A stretch of DNA of 37,669 bases from RFTU01 sp049423145 (GCA_049423145.1 JBMSQF010000018.1:1-37669), one strand, 5' to 3'. Shown: positions 8,410 to 16,799, numbered from the stretch's first letter. Translations and numbers: made by a program. The notes: generated by a model not told the origin, from the letters alone.

Positions 8410-11235
8410 ATGTTCCACCGCCACCCCATCGCCCGGGCCATCGCCGGTCTTGTGGCCGCCTCAGGCTTCATGCTGACCCATTCGGTGGCGCAAGCCCAGA
8501 CCGATCAGCGCGTAGAAGTCACGGGTTCCTCCATCAAGCGGATTGCTGCAGAAGGTGCGCTGCCGGTCATCACCATCAGCCGCACCGACATTGACCGCTC
8601 AGGTGCGACCAGTACCCAAGAATTGATCCAGGCCTTGCCTTCCATGCAGGGGTTCACCACGAGCGCGCAGTCCGTCAACGGCGGTGGTGGCGGGGTAACG
8701 ACAGCCAGCCTGCGCAACCTCGGGTCCAAGTACACCCTGGTGCTGCTCAACGGCCGGCGCTTGGCTCCCTACAACACCGGGTCAAGCGTGAACCTGGAAC
8801 AACTGCCTTTGTCGGCGATCGATCGCATCGAGGTGCTGGCCGACGGCGCATCGGCGATCTACGGTTCCGACGCAATTGCGGGCGTGGTGAATTTCATCAC
8901 CAAGACCAACTCCCAAGACGGCGGCATCGACCTGAAAGTGTCGCGTCCGCAGGCCGGCGGCGGTCAACAGCGCAGTGCCAGCCTCAGCAAGGGCATCGGT
9001 GATTACGACCGCGATGGATTCAATGTGCTGTTGGGCGCTTCCTTCCAGAAGGACGAGGCCATCAAGGCATCGCAACGCGACTTCTCCCGGTCGGGTGTAT
9101 TTCCGTTCACCTACAAGGGCACGAACTATTTCTTCTATGAGACATCAGGCAATTCGGTTCCGCCCAATATCCAACTCTACGATCGCAACGACGACCTGCT
9201 GAAGAATTACAGCCCGGGTGCCCTCAACGGCAGCAACTGCGGCCCCAACCCGGCCTCCTTCAGGCTGGGCAACACCTGCCGTTTCGATTACGCCTCAACC
9301 GTCGAGGCGCAACCCGAAGCCGAGCGGCGCAACGCCTATGGCAGCGCATCCCTGCGCTTGGGCAAGGAGACGAGGGCCTTTGTCGAAGGCATGTTCTCCG
9401 ATGTGGCGATGTATGGGCGTTTTGCCCCGCCCGCTCAGCCCTTGAGCATGCCCATCGGCGGCACGCTGTACAACAAGTACGTCAAGCCTTATCTGCCGGA
9501 GTTCGGGATTTCGGAGTCGGAGGTGGCCGATGTCGTCTATGGCATGCGTTTGGCCGATTCAGGCCTGCGCTCCAACGACTACCTCACGCGCGGGCACCAT
9601 CTGGTGGCCGGCCTGGAGAGCAATCTGGCGGGCTTCGATGTATCGGCGTCCCTCATCCGGTCTGGCAATACCCTGGACAGCCAGTATGGCGGTGGCTATG
9701 TCAGCCGATTGAAGATGAACGACCTCATCAATACGGGCAAGTTCGATCCGTTCGCACAGGGCACGGATGCATCGCGTGCCGCGATTGCTCCGGCCATACT
9801 TCGCGACATTGACCGGTCCACGTCATCCCTGGATCTGGCCTCTATACGTGCATCAGGGCCCGCTTTCAAGGCTCCGGGTGGACAGGCCTACATCGGCCTT
9901 GGCGCCGACATCAGTCGCCAGCGTTACGTGTCCGATCCGGCACCGATCACCCAAGGGCCCAACGCATTCCAGCCGAATTTCGCCGACTTCCCGGTGGGTT
10001 CGGGCAACGGTTCCTTGCCCTTCGATTCATCCCGCCGTGCCCGCGGCGCCTTTGTCGAGTTACAGATCCCTCTGGCCAAGATCCTGGAGGTCACCGGTGC
10101 CGTGCGTCATGACAGCTACACGGCGATCCGCAACAGTCGCAATTTCGATGCCGACCTGAATCCTGTGGCCTCGGCAACCCAAGGTGAGCCTGCGTCCAAA
10201 GCCACCTACAAGCTTGCTTTCCGACTCCAACCCACCCAGCAAGTGCTGATGCGCGGATCGGTGGGTACCGGTTTCCGGGCACCGGCGATGGATGACATCA
10301 CCTTGCCGCTGATCGACGCCGGCGTGGTGGGCAATCAGTATGGATGCCCCGTATCGGCTCCCGACCCGCTGGCGGTGGGATGTCGCAGCATCCCCACGCA
10401 GTACAAGCAACAGAGTGGGGGCAACCCCTTCAGCGGCAGTGCCGGCTTGAAGCCCGAGTTGTCCAAGCAATGGACGGTTGGTTTCCGCCTGGAGCCCAGC
10501 AACACCTTGAGTGTGGGCGCCGATTGGTGGTCGGTGCAAATCCGGGATGGCATCACCTCCGTACCGGAGTCGACCGCCTTCTCCAAGTTTTCGACCTATC
10601 GCTCGCTATTCAACATCACCACCGAGTCGGCCACGGGTCGTCCCATCCTCACGTTCAACAGCGTTCCCTTCAATGCAGCGCTGATCAAGTCCTCCGGCCT
10701 GGATCTGGATGTGACCCTCAACCAGAAATTGCCCATGGGCAGCCTATCGACCACGGCCGTGGTGACTTACCTCTTCGACTCCTACTACGACCTGGGTTTC
10801 GGCGATGGGAAGGAGACCAGTCTGGGCAAGTACGGCAGCGATGGCGCCGTGGCCTTTCGGACCTTGGCTCGGGTGAGCACCACGCTCCAAACAGGCCCGA
10901 TGTCCAATACCTTCATCGTGAAGTACCGCCCTGGGTACAAGGACGTGTCGTACTCCGAGGATGACTCCCCGGTGCGGTTGGCCACCTCAACCGGCGGATT
11001 CGGGTCCTTCGTGGAATTCGAGGGTCTGGATGTGCCGGCCTACATGACCCTGGACTGGCAGGGCCGCTATGCAGTGAACAAGACGATGACGCTGACGGCA
11101 GGTCTGCTCAATGCCTTCAACCGGCGGCCCCCGCTGACCCTCAAACTCGATGGGGGCAATATGGTGGGCTTCGACCCGCGTTACCACGACGGGCGTGGCC
11201 GGACCTTCTACCTTCAGGCGTCCTACAAGTTCTGA
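8410..11235 (+). CDS. TonB-dependent outer-membrane receptor 2
   Basis: A 941-residue receptor of the same class as the one at 3913-6744. Signal peptide residues 1-29 end in AQA. The TonB-box-like RVEVTGSSIKR follows, then a plug with LRNLGSKYTLVLLNGRR and VLADGASAIYGSDAIAGVVNF, and a barrel ending in FYLQASYKF with terminal Phe. The ATG at 8410 is preferred to a TTG at 8377 because GAGGAG (8394-8399) lies ten bases upstream and because it gives a clean signal peptide. The two receptors share the plug closely but differ in loops and barrel length, so they look like old paralogues with different ligands. No regulator or ExbB/ExbD/TonB gene is in the window. The ligand is unknown. Its end converges on a minus-strand hydrolase gene 29 bp away. 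Confidence 0.94.
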   Translation: MFHRHPIARAIAGLVAASGFMLTHSVAQAQTDQRVEVTGSSIKRIAAEGALPVITISRTDIDRSGATSTQELIQALPSMQGFTTSAQSVNGGGGGVTTASLRNLGSKYTLVLLNGRRLAPYNTGSSVNLEQLPLSAIDRIEVLADGASAIYGSDAIAGVVNFITKTNSQDGGIDLKVSRPQAGGGQQRSASLSKGIGDYDRDGFNVLLGASFQKDEAIKASQRDFSRSGVFPFTYKGTNYFFYETSGNSVPPNIQLYDRNDDLLKNYSPGALNGSNCGPNPASFRLGNTCRFDYASTVEAQPEAERRNAYGSASLRLGKETRAFVEGMFSDVAMYGRFAPPAQPLSMPIGGTLYNKYVKPYLPEFGISESEVADVVYGMRLADSGLRSNDYLTRGHHLVAGLESNLAGFDVSASLIRSGNTLDSQYGGGYVSRLKMNDLINTGKFDPFAQGTDASRAAIAPAILRDIDRSTSSLDLASIRASGPAFKAPGGQAYIGLGADISRQRYVSDPAPITQGPNAFQPNFADFPVGSGNGSLPFDSSRRARGAFVELQIPLAKILEVTGAVRHDSYTAIRNSRNFDADLNPVASATQGEPASKATYKLAFRLQPTQQVLMRGSVGTGFRAPAMDDITLPLIDAGVVGNQYGCPVSAPDPLAVGCRSIPTQYKQQSGGNPFSGSAGLKPELSKQWTVGFRLEPSNTLSVGADWWSVQIRDGITSVPESTAFSKFSTYRSLFNITTESATGRPILTFNSVPFNAALIKSSGLDLDVTLNQKLPMGSLSTTAVVTYLFDSYYDLGFGDGKETSLGKYGSDGAVAFRTLARVSTTLQTGPMSNTFIVKYRPGYKDVSYSEDDSPVRLATSTGGFGSFVEFEGLDVPAYMTLDWQGRYAVNKTMTLTAGLLNAFNRRPPLTLKLDGGNMVGFDPRYHDGRGRTFYLQASYKF

Positions 11236-11252
11236 GCAACCCATCGGTATGA

Positions 11253-11281
11253 GACCTGCGCGGCTCAAGGCTGCGCGGGTC
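11253..11281. terminator. Hairpin between convergent genes (possible bidirectional terminator)
   Basis: GACCTGCGC (11253-11261) and GCGCGGGTC (11273-11281) can form a nine-pair stem with one G-T wobble and an 11-base loop. It lies between TonB receptor 2 and the converging HAD gene, and it overlaps the HAD stop codon. There is no T-run on either side, so a terminator role is only a suggestion. Confidence 0.35.
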
Positions 11282-11987
11282 GCTCGGTCTGGCCGCTCAA
11301 TCCGGAGAGGCCGAACAGGAAGTCCACCGCCTGCGCGGGAGCCGCCTCACCGCGTCCCGGTCCGTGTTCATCCGGCCGAGGCAGGAAACCGGTTCGAAGG
11401 CCGCATTTGGCTGCAGCGGCCAAGTCATCGGAGTGGGCCGCCACCATCATGACCTCCTGTGGCTGCAGGTCCAGCAGTTCACAGGCGCGCCGGTAGACGA
11501 TGGGCTTGGGCTTGTAGTCACCCGCCACTTCCGCGCCCAGAATCGCATCCCAGTGCCAGCGGTTGTGTCGGGCCAGGTCCACCATCAGACCGATGTGTCC
11601 GTTGGAACAGGGTGCGAGGCGGTAAGCGTTTCGCAACTCCGTCAAGCCTGGCCCCACATCGGACCATGCATCAAGCCGGTGCCACGCGTTGTTGAGTTGG
11701 CGCCTTGTCTGTTCGGGCACCTGTTTCAGCGTGAACCCCAGACGCTGCAAGGTGAGGTCCAGGTTTCGACGGTGCAGGACATCAAGCTTGCAAAAGGGCA
11801 TTCGTCCGCTGCGCACTTCCTGCATCGCACCTTGGTACTCGCCGCGCCAAGCATCGGCAAACGCCAGCCAGTCCGCCTGGATGCCCAAGGGCTGCAAGTG
11901 CTGTTGGGACTCGCGGGCAATCGAACCCCGCCAGTCCACCAATGTCCCAAAGACATCGAAGATGAGCGCCTTCACACCTGAAATCAA
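11265..11987 (-). CDS. Haloacid dehalogenase type II-like HAD hydrolase
   Basis: A 240-residue cytosolic HAD-superfamily enzyme of the L-2-haloacid dehalogenase type II branch. Motif I FDVFGTLVDWRGS supplies the nucleophilic Asp11. Motif II is SNGHIGLM (Ser128/Asn129). Motif III is the lysine in YKPKPIVYRRACELL (159-161). Motif IV is AHSDDLAAA (Asp187/188). WRGEY and the C-terminal RTGFLPRPDEHGPG also fit this branch. The start is a judgement. A TTG at 11987 has AGGAG six bases upstream. A GTG at 11975 would give a more typical MKALIFD start but lacks a well-spaced site. True haloacid substrates are not assured: many members act on phosphorylated or unknown small molecules. It is divergent from the histidine phosphatase gene and shares a 135-bp control region with it. 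Confidence 0.88.
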   Translation of the reverse strand: MISGVKALIFDVFGTLVDWRGSIARESQQHLQPLGIQADWLAFADAWRGEYQGAMQEVRSGRMPFCKLDVLHRRNLDLTLQRLGFTLKQVPEQTRRQLNNAWHRLDAWSDVGPGLTELRNAYRLAPCSNGHIGLMVDLARHNRWHWDAILGAEVAGDYKPKPIVYRRACELLDLQPQEVMMVAAHSDDLAAAAKCGLRTGFLPRPDEHGPGRGEAAPAQAVDFLFGLSGLSGQTERPAQP

Positions 11988-12027
11988 CTTCGGCTCCTGA
12001 TGGGTTGGGAATGGGAGGCCACGCCTG

Positions 12028-12077
12028 TTGTGACCCTTGTGACCGCAGAATCGTGCGCAGCGTGCACATTGTGACCC
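12028..12077. repeat. Three TTGTGACC direct repeats in a divergent promoter region
   Basis: TTGTGACCC (12028-12036) is immediately followed by TTGTGACCG (12037-12045), and a third TTGTGACCC lies at 12069-12077. They sit in the gap between the divergently read HAD and histidine phosphatase genes. Tandem nonamers in such a place could be a regulator's binding sites. TGTGA also resembles a CRP/FNR half-site, but no inverted partner is seen. The function is inferred only. Confidence 0.4.
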
Positions 12078-12122
12078 GCACGCGCCCGCCTGGCTGGGGT
12101 GAGAACAGAGACAATTGGCGTC

Positions 12123-12824
12123 ATGGGAACCCTCTACCTGGTGCGCCACGGACAAGCGTCTTTCGGCGCGGACGATTACGATCGGCTCAGCGAATTGGGC
12201 CATCGACAATGCTCCGCCTTGGGAGAAGCGCTGGCGCAACGAGGGGTGCGCCCTGCGGCCGTGCTGCGCGGAAGCCTGCAGCGGCACCGGCAGTCCTGGG
12301 ATGCCCTGGTTGAAGGCTGGACCCAGGCCGGAGGGGCCCGGCAAGCCCGTGATGCGGCGGTCGAGCCCCAGGAGTGGCCGGGTTTGAACGAGTACGACAG
12401 CCTGGCCCTGCTGAACGCCCTCGGCGGCGAGCCACTGCCGTCGCCGGATTCAGCGGAGGGCTTCAAGGCGCACTTCCGCCGCCTGCGGCAGGCCTTGTTG
12501 GCCTGGATGGAGGGTCGTATCGCCCCGCTGGGGATGCCGTCCTATGGTGAATTCCAACGCGGCGTGGTGGAAGTCTTGTCACACGTTCAGGCTGCTCATG
12601 CAGGACAGCCGGTGCTGGTGGTCAGCAGTGGAGGGCCGATCTCCACCGCTGTGGCACATGTGCTGGGTGCACCGGCAGCCACGGCCATCGACCTCAACAT
12701 GCGCCTGCGCAACAGTGCGCTGACCGAAATGGTGTTCTCCGCCAAGCGGCTTGAGTTACTGGCCTTCAACACGCTGCCGCACCTGGAGCATCCGGTGCGA
12801 CGCGAGTGGATCACCTACGCCTGA
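12123..12824 (+). CDS. Histidine phosphatase family protein
   Basis: A 233-residue cytosolic protein of the phosphoglycerate mutase-like histidine phosphatase superfamily. The phospho-accepting motif is LVRHGQASFG, with His9 as nucleophile beside Arg8. Arg54 in SLQRHRQS and Glu90 in GLNEYD fit the next conserved pocket residues. The usual second catalytic His near the C-terminus (family pattern HGG) is replaced by Ser: the sequence reads VVSSGGPIS at 166-174. I believe this variant occurs in a betaproteobacterial subfamily, but it may alter activity. The ATG at 12123 places the motif at residue 8, as is normal. A GTG 24 bases upstream is less likely. aat begins 21 bp downstream on the same strand. 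The substrate is unknown. Confidence 0.87.
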   Translation: MGTLYLVRHGQASFGADDYDRLSELGHRQCSALGEALAQRGVRPAAVLRGSLQRHRQSWDALVEGWTQAGGARQARDAAVEPQEWPGLNEYDSLALLNALGGEPLPSPDSAEGFKAHFRRLRQALLAWMEGRIAPLGMPSYGEFQRGVVEVLSHVQAAHAGQPVLVVSSGGPISTAVAHVLGAPAATAIDLNMRLRNSALTEMVFSAKRLELLAFNTLPHLEHPVRREWITYA

Positions 12825-12845
12825 GCAAGGCCGGTAGCACGACCC

Positions 12846-13610
12846 ATGCAGCGGACCGCGCCGATTGTCTGGATCGAGGCGGATCAGCCTTTCCCACCAG
12901 TGGCGCAGGCCCTCGGGCCGGACAGCGGATTGTCGGGGCTGCTGGCCATCGGCGCGGACCTGTCGATTGCTCGCTTGGAGAGGGCCTATCAGAACGGCAT
13001 CTTCCCTTGGTTCAGCGAGGGTCAGCCCATCCTGTGGTGGGCGCCGGACCCGCGCATGGTGCTCAAGACAGCCGACTTCGCCCTCTCGCGCTCCCTGTCC
13101 AAGACGCTCCGCCGCTTCCTGGCCTCTCCAGCTTGCGAGATTCGCGTCGATCATGACTGTGAGGCGGTCATCCGCGCCTGCGCACAGATGGTTCGAGACG
13201 GGCGGGTGGGCACATGGATCACCGCGGCGATGGAGGCGGCTTATGGGGCCTGGCATCAAGCGGGCCGGGTGCATTCCTTCGAGATCTGGATGAATGGGGA
13301 ACTGATGGGTGGGCTTTACGGGGTGAATATCGGCCGCATGTTCTTTGGCGAGTCCATGTTCAGCCGGTGCACAGACGCCTCGAAATGGGCGCTGGCCGCG
13401 CTGGTGGTGGCCTGTCGGCGCCGCGGCATCGAATGGATCGACTGCCAGCAGAACACCCGACACCTGGCCTCAATGGGTGCTGCGGAGGTCTCCCGCACCG
13501 CATTTCTGGCCCATCTCGAGACGGTCGTTGCCCTACCGCAGCCGGAGGAATGGTTCTATGATCCGAATGATTGGAAATTGTTGGACGGGGCCACTTCAGC
13601 CCTGACCTGA
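12846..13610 (+). CDS. aat: Leucyl/phenylalanyl-tRNA--protein transferase
   Basis: Attaches Leu or Phe from aminoacyl-tRNA to N-terminal Arg or Lys of proteins, marking them for ClpS/ClpAP degradation (bacterial N-end rule, cytosol). All family landmarks are visible: GIFPWFSEGQPILWWAPDPR near residues 51-70, RVGTWIT, MGGLYGVNIGRMFFGESMFS and the C-terminal DCQQNTRHLASMGA. The length (254) is slightly above the E. coli protein (234). It lies between the histidine phosphatase and bpt on the same strand. aat followed by bpt puts the two branches of the bacterial N-end rule side by side, a common proteobacterial pairing, so a shared transcript is likely although 46 bp separate them. Confidence 0.97.
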   Translation: MQRTAPIVWIEADQPFPPVAQALGPDSGLSGLLAIGADLSIARLERAYQNGIFPWFSEGQPILWWAPDPRMVLKTADFALSRSLSKTLRRFLASPACEIRVDHDCEAVIRACAQMVRDGRVGTWITAAMEAAYGAWHQAGRVHSFEIWMNGELMGGLYGVNIGRMFFGESMFSRCTDASKWALAALVVACRRRGIEWIDCQQNTRHLASMGAAEVSRTAFLAHLETVVALPQPEEWFYDPNDWKLLDGATSALT

Positions 13611-13656
13611 GCCTTCCGGACCCTGTGTTGACCCATCTGGCTTTGAACCTCCTGGC

Positions 13657-14427
13657 GTGACCGCACCCAAAGAGCTTCCGCTGGCGTCCTTGCAGTTCTA
13701 TGCAACCGCGCCATACCCCTGCAGCTACCTGCCGGGGCGGCAGGCACGATCGCAGGTGGCCACGCCCAGCCACCTCATCCACAACGACGTCTACTCCGGG
13801 CTGGTCACCAACGGATTTCGCCGCAGTGGCCTGTTCACCTACCGCCCCTATTGCGACGGCTGCAGCGCCTGTGTTCCCCTTCGGGTCGTGGTGGGCGATT
13901 TCTCACCGACACGCAGCCAGCGACGGGCCTGGAAGCGCCACCAGAGCCTGCATGTTCGGGTGTTGCGGCTGTGCTTCCTGCCGGAGCACTACCAGCTCTA
14001 CTTGAAGTACCAAACCCACCGGCACAGCGGTGGGGGCATGGACCACGACAACGTCGAGCAGTACACGCAGTTCCTCCTGCAGACCCGGGTGAACTCTCGC
14101 CTTGTGGAATTCCGCGACCCGACGAGCGATGGGTCACTGGGCGCATTGAAGATGGTGTCCATTCTGGACGTGCTCAATGACGGCATCTCGGCGGTCTACA
14201 CCTTCTACGAGCCCGATGACGCGGCGAGCTACGGCACCTACAACGTGGTCTGGCAGATCGAGCAGACCCGAAAACTCGGCCTGCCGCACCTGTATTTGGG
14301 CTACTGGATTGCCGAGAGCCCCAAGATGGCCTACAAGGCGGACTACCGTCCGTGTGAGGTGCTTCGGGACGGACAGTGGGTCGAGTGGCCTGCCCGGAGG
14401 GAATCGAACCCCCGACCTGCTGCTTAG
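13657..14427 (+). CDS. bpt: Aspartate/glutamate leucyltransferase (arginyltransferase-like), end overlapping tRNA-Arg
   Basis: Transfers Leu to N-terminal Asp or Glu of proteins, the second bacterial N-end-rule enzyme (homologue of eukaryotic ATE1). The N-terminal Cys cluster is intact: PCSYLPGR (Cys22) and CDGCSAC (66-72). NGFRRSG, RAWKRH and the C-terminal GYWIAESPKMAYKADYRPCE are family hallmarks. The start is GTG at 13657, which puts PCSYLP near residue 20 as expected. The natural family end is close to DGQWVEW. Here the frame continues about a dozen codons through the 3' half of the oppositely oriented tRNA-Arg gene and stops at a TAG inside it. The last residues ARRESNPRPAA are therefore antisense of a tRNA. 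The 256-residue length fits the family with this short extra tail. Confidence 0.95.
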   Translation: MTAPKELPLASLQFYATAPYPCSYLPGRQARSQVATPSHLIHNDVYSGLVTNGFRRSGLFTYRPYCDGCSACVPLRVVVGDFSPTRSQRRAWKRHQSLHVRVLRLCFLPEHYQLYLKYQTHRHSGGGMDHDNVEQYTQFLLQTRVNSRLVEFRDPTSDGSLGALKMVSILDVLNDGISAVYTFYEPDDAASYGTYNVVWQIEQTRKLGLPHLYLGYWIAESPKMAYKADYRPCEVLRDGQWVEWPARRESNPRPAA

Positions 14428-14462
14428 AAGGCAGCTGCTCTATCCAGCTGAGCTACGGGCAG
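14386..14462 (-). tRNA. tRNA-Arg (anticodon TCT)
   Basis: A 77-base tRNA with encoded CCA. The acceptor arm CTGCCCG pairs fully with CGGGCAG. The D arm contains GCTCAG...GAGC. The anticodon stem is GCTGC/GCAGC with loop CTTCTAA, giving anticodon TCT. The T arm is GGGGG TTCGATT CCCTC with one G-T pair, and the discriminator is G. It reads AGA, and possibly AGG, codons, which are rare in a genome of this composition. It begins nine bases after the acyl-CoA dehydrogenase stop, and its 3' half overlaps the end of bpt on the other strand by 42 bp. Confidence 0.97.
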
Positions 14463-14470
14463 ATCTCGCC

Positions 14471-14476
14471 ATTATC
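14471..14476 (-). promoter_or_regulatory. Possible -10 element of tRNA-Arg
   Basis: GATAAT (five of six matches to TATAAT) lies eight bases before the tRNA and includes the TAA stop of the acyl-CoA dehydrogenase gene. No good -35 is visible at 16-18 bp. If it is real, the leader before the tRNA would be only a few bases. Confidence 0.4.
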
Positions 14477-15707
14477 GAGCCGGCTTGTCATTTGGCGCGT
14501 ACTTGCCCAACTCCAGCTTCGCGATCGCGTTGCGGTGCACTTCATCCGGACCGTCAGCCAGACGCAGCGTGCGGGCATTGGCATAGAAGTGCGCCAAAGG
14601 CGTGTCCTGGCTGACGCCTGCACCGCCATAGGCCTGCATGGCCCAATCGATGACCCGCAGGGCCATGTTGGGCGCGACCACCTTGATCATGGCGATCTCG
14701 GCCTTGGCCGTCTTGTTCCCGGCAACGTCCATCATCCAGGCGGCCTTGAGCGTCAACAGGCGGGCCTGCTCGATCTGGCAACGGGCCTCGGCGATTCGTT
14801 CCTGGGTCACGGTCTGGGCTGCCACGGGCTTGCCAAAGGCCACGCGTGCGCTGGCGCGCCGGCACATCAGTTCGAGTGATCGCTCGGCCAATCCGATCAA
14901 GCGCATGCAATGGTGAATGCGGCCAGGTCCGAGTCGCCCCTGCGCGATCTCAAACCCACGGCCTTCACCCAGGAGTATGTTGGAGGCCGGCACGTGCACA
15001 TCGGTGAAATCGACTTCCATATGGCCATGCGGTGCGTCATCGAATCCGAAAACGTTCAAGGGGCGCAAAACCTTGACGCCGGGCGTGTCCATGGGGACCA
15101 GGACCATGCTTTGCTGAGAATGGCGGGGAGCCTCGGGGTCGGTCTTGCCCATAAAGATGAGGATCCGGCACCGCGGGTCTCCGGCACCACTGGTCCACCA
15201 TTTCCGCGCATTGATCACATACCCATCGCCGCGCCGCTCGATGCGGGCTTCGATGTTGGTCGCGTCGGATGAGGCCACTGCCGGTTCGGTCATGGCAAAG
15301 GCGCTGCGGATCTCGCCAGCCAGGAGCGGCCTGAGCCACTGCTCCTGCTGTGCGGGTGTGCCGTAGCGTACCAACACCTCCATGTTGCCGGTATCCGGAG
15401 CCGAGCAATTGAACACTTCGCTGCTCCAGGGTACACGCCCCATGATTTCCGCCAGCGGGGCGTATTCCTGGTTGCTCAGTCCGGCGCCGAGAGGGCTATC
15501 GGGGAGAAACAGGTTCCACAATCCCTGAGAACGGGCCACGGGTTTGAGTCGCTCGATGGTCTGCAGCGGTGTCCACCGCTTTCCAGCCGCCGTGTTGGCT
15601 TCCAATTCGTCGTGCACGGCCTGCTCGGCCGGATAGACGTGCTGATCCATGAAGGCCTGGAGCTTTTCTCGCAGGGCCTGGGTCTTGGGTGAGTAGCTGA
15701 AGTCCAT
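14472..15707 (-). CDS. Acyl-CoA dehydrogenase, ACAD10/11-like
   Basis: A 411-residue FAD-dependent acyl-CoA dehydrogenase (cytosol). The N-terminal helical domain is followed by AFAMTEPAVASSDATNI, the flavin and substrate lip, then RKWWTSGAGDPRC in the beta domain and AYGGAGVSQDTPLAHFYANAR with RLADGPDEVHRN in the C-terminal helical domain. The SSDATN and DGPDEVH signatures are those of the ACAD10/ACAD11 branch rather than classic short- or medium-chain enzymes. AAAGGA before the ATG supports the start. It follows an APH-like kinase gene by nine bases. In animals the same two domains are fused and handle hydroxyacyl-CoA by phosphorylation and elimination. In Pseudomonas the separate LvaA/LvaC pair does this for 4-hydroxyvaleryl-CoA. 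The same role here is inferred from the pairing. Confidence 0.93.
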   Translation of the reverse strand: MDFSYSPKTQALREKLQAFMDQHVYPAEQAVHDELEANTAAGKRWTPLQTIERLKPVARSQGLWNLFLPDSPLGAGLSNQEYAPLAEIMGRVPWSSEVFNCSAPDTGNMEVLVRYGTPAQQEQWLRPLLAGEIRSAFAMTEPAVASSDATNIEARIERRGDGYVINARKWWTSGAGDPRCRILIFMGKTDPEAPRHSQQSMVLVPMDTPGVKVLRPLNVFGFDDAPHGHMEVDFTDVHVPASNILLGEGRGFEIAQGRLGPGRIHHCMRLIGLAERSLELMCRRASARVAFGKPVAAQTVTQERIAEARCQIEQARLLTLKAAWMMDVAGNKTAKAEIAMIKVVAPNMALRVIDWAMQAYGGAGVSQDTPLAHFYANARTLRLADGPDEVHRNAIAKLELGKYAPNDKPAR

Positions 15708-15716
15708 GTGTTCCTT

Positions 15717-16799
15717 TCAAGCGCGTTGAGCGAATTCCCAGCCCAGTTCGGCCAGGGGGCGAGCCCCTGAGCCCGCTTGGCGGGCTTGCTCGCTCGCAGC
15801 CGTGCCGCTGTCCACACGCTTGGCAATCCCCTGCAGGATGGCGGCCATGCGAAAGAGGTTGTAGGCCAAATAGAAATTCCAGTCTTGCGCCAGCACGGCA
15901 CGCGCCGCGGCGGAATCCCGACCGGTGCGTCGGCAGTAGGCATCGATGTAGGCGGCCTCTCCGGGAATGCCCAAGTCATGCAGATTCAGGCCGCCGATTC
16001 CTCGGAAGGCACCGGGCTGTATGTGCCAAGCCATGCAGTGGTAGCTGAAGTCCGCCAGCGGGTGACCCAGTGTGGACAGCTCCCAGTCGAGAACCGCCAG
16101 GACCCGGGGCTCGGTGGGGTGGAACATGAGGTTGTCGAGTCGGAAGTCGCCGTGCACGATCGAGACCTGTGATTCATCGCGTGCGCTGGCCGGCATGTGG
16201 GCTGGCAGCCACTCGATCAGGCGGTCCATGGCGTCGATCGGCTGCGTGACCGAGGCCGCGTATTGTTTGCTCCAGCGGCCGATCTGGCGCTCGAAATAGC
16301 TTCCCGGTTTGCCGTAGTCGGATAGGCCCAGGGCCTGCACGTCGGCCGTGTGCAGCGCGGCCAGCACCCGGTTCATCTCGTCGTAGATGGCGGCGCGGCT
16401 GGCCTGATCCAGGCCGGGCAGTGACTGGTCCCACAGCACACGGCCGTCGACGTGCTCCATGATGTAGAAGGCACGTCCGATGACGGACTCGTCCTCGCAC
16501 AACAGGTGCATACGGGCCACGGGCACCGCGCTGCTGGCCAGGGCTTTCATCACCCGGAATTCGCGCTCGATGGCATGGGCCGAGGGCAGCAGCTTGGCCA
16601 CGGGGCCGGGCTTGCTGCGCATGACATAGCGTCCCGCGGGCGTGCTCAGCCGGTAGGTGGGATTGCTTTGCCCACCCTTGAACTGCTCGATCAACAGAGG
16701 CCCCTGGAAACCGGGTAGCTGCATCCGCAGGTGGGCTTCCAGGGCATCAGGGGAAAAGGGGAGTTCGCGGGGCGTTCGGGTGCCGGTGTAGGCGTCCAT
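15717..16799 (-). CDS. APH-family phosphotransferase (ACAD10/11 kinase-domain-like)
   Basis: A 360-residue cytosolic kinase of the aminoglycoside phosphotransferase/choline kinase fold. KGGQSNPTYRLST (41-53) is the nucleotide loop. RYVMRSKP carries the ATP-binding region. HGDFRLDN (216-223) gives the catalytic Asp218 and Asn223, and LDWE (237-240) gives the metal-binding Asp238. This branch is the one fused to acyl-CoA dehydrogenases in ACAD10/11, and the dehydrogenase gene follows nine bases downstream. The likely substrate is therefore a hydroxyacyl-CoA, not an antibiotic. It starts eight bases after the crotonase stop. The three genes form a tight run suitable for degrading a hydroxylated or branched acid. 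No regulator gene adjoins, so the inducer is unknown. Confidence 0.92.
   Translation of the reverse strand: MDAYTGTRTPRELPFSPDALEAHLRMQLPGFQGPLLIEQFKGGQSNPTYRLSTPAGRYVMRSKPGPVAKLLPSAHAIEREFRVMKALASSAVPVARMHLLCEDESVIGRAFYIMEHVDGRVLWDQSLPGLDQASRAAIYDEMNRVLAALHTADVQALGLSDYGKPGSYFERQIGRWSKQYAASVTQPIDAMDRLIEWLPAHMPASARDESQVSIVHGDFRLDNLMFHPTEPRVLAVLDWELSTLGHPLADFSYHCMAWHIQPGAFRGIGGLNLHDLGIPGEAAYIDAYCRRTGRDSAAARAVLAQDWNFYLAYNLFRMAAILQGIAKRVDSGTAASEQARQAGSGARPLAELGWEFAQRA

Noticed and set aside
15717..16799. Aminoglycoside resistance kinase
   Set aside because: The fold is APH, but the sequence branch and the coupled acyl-CoA dehydrogenase point to a metabolic hydroxyacyl-CoA kinase.
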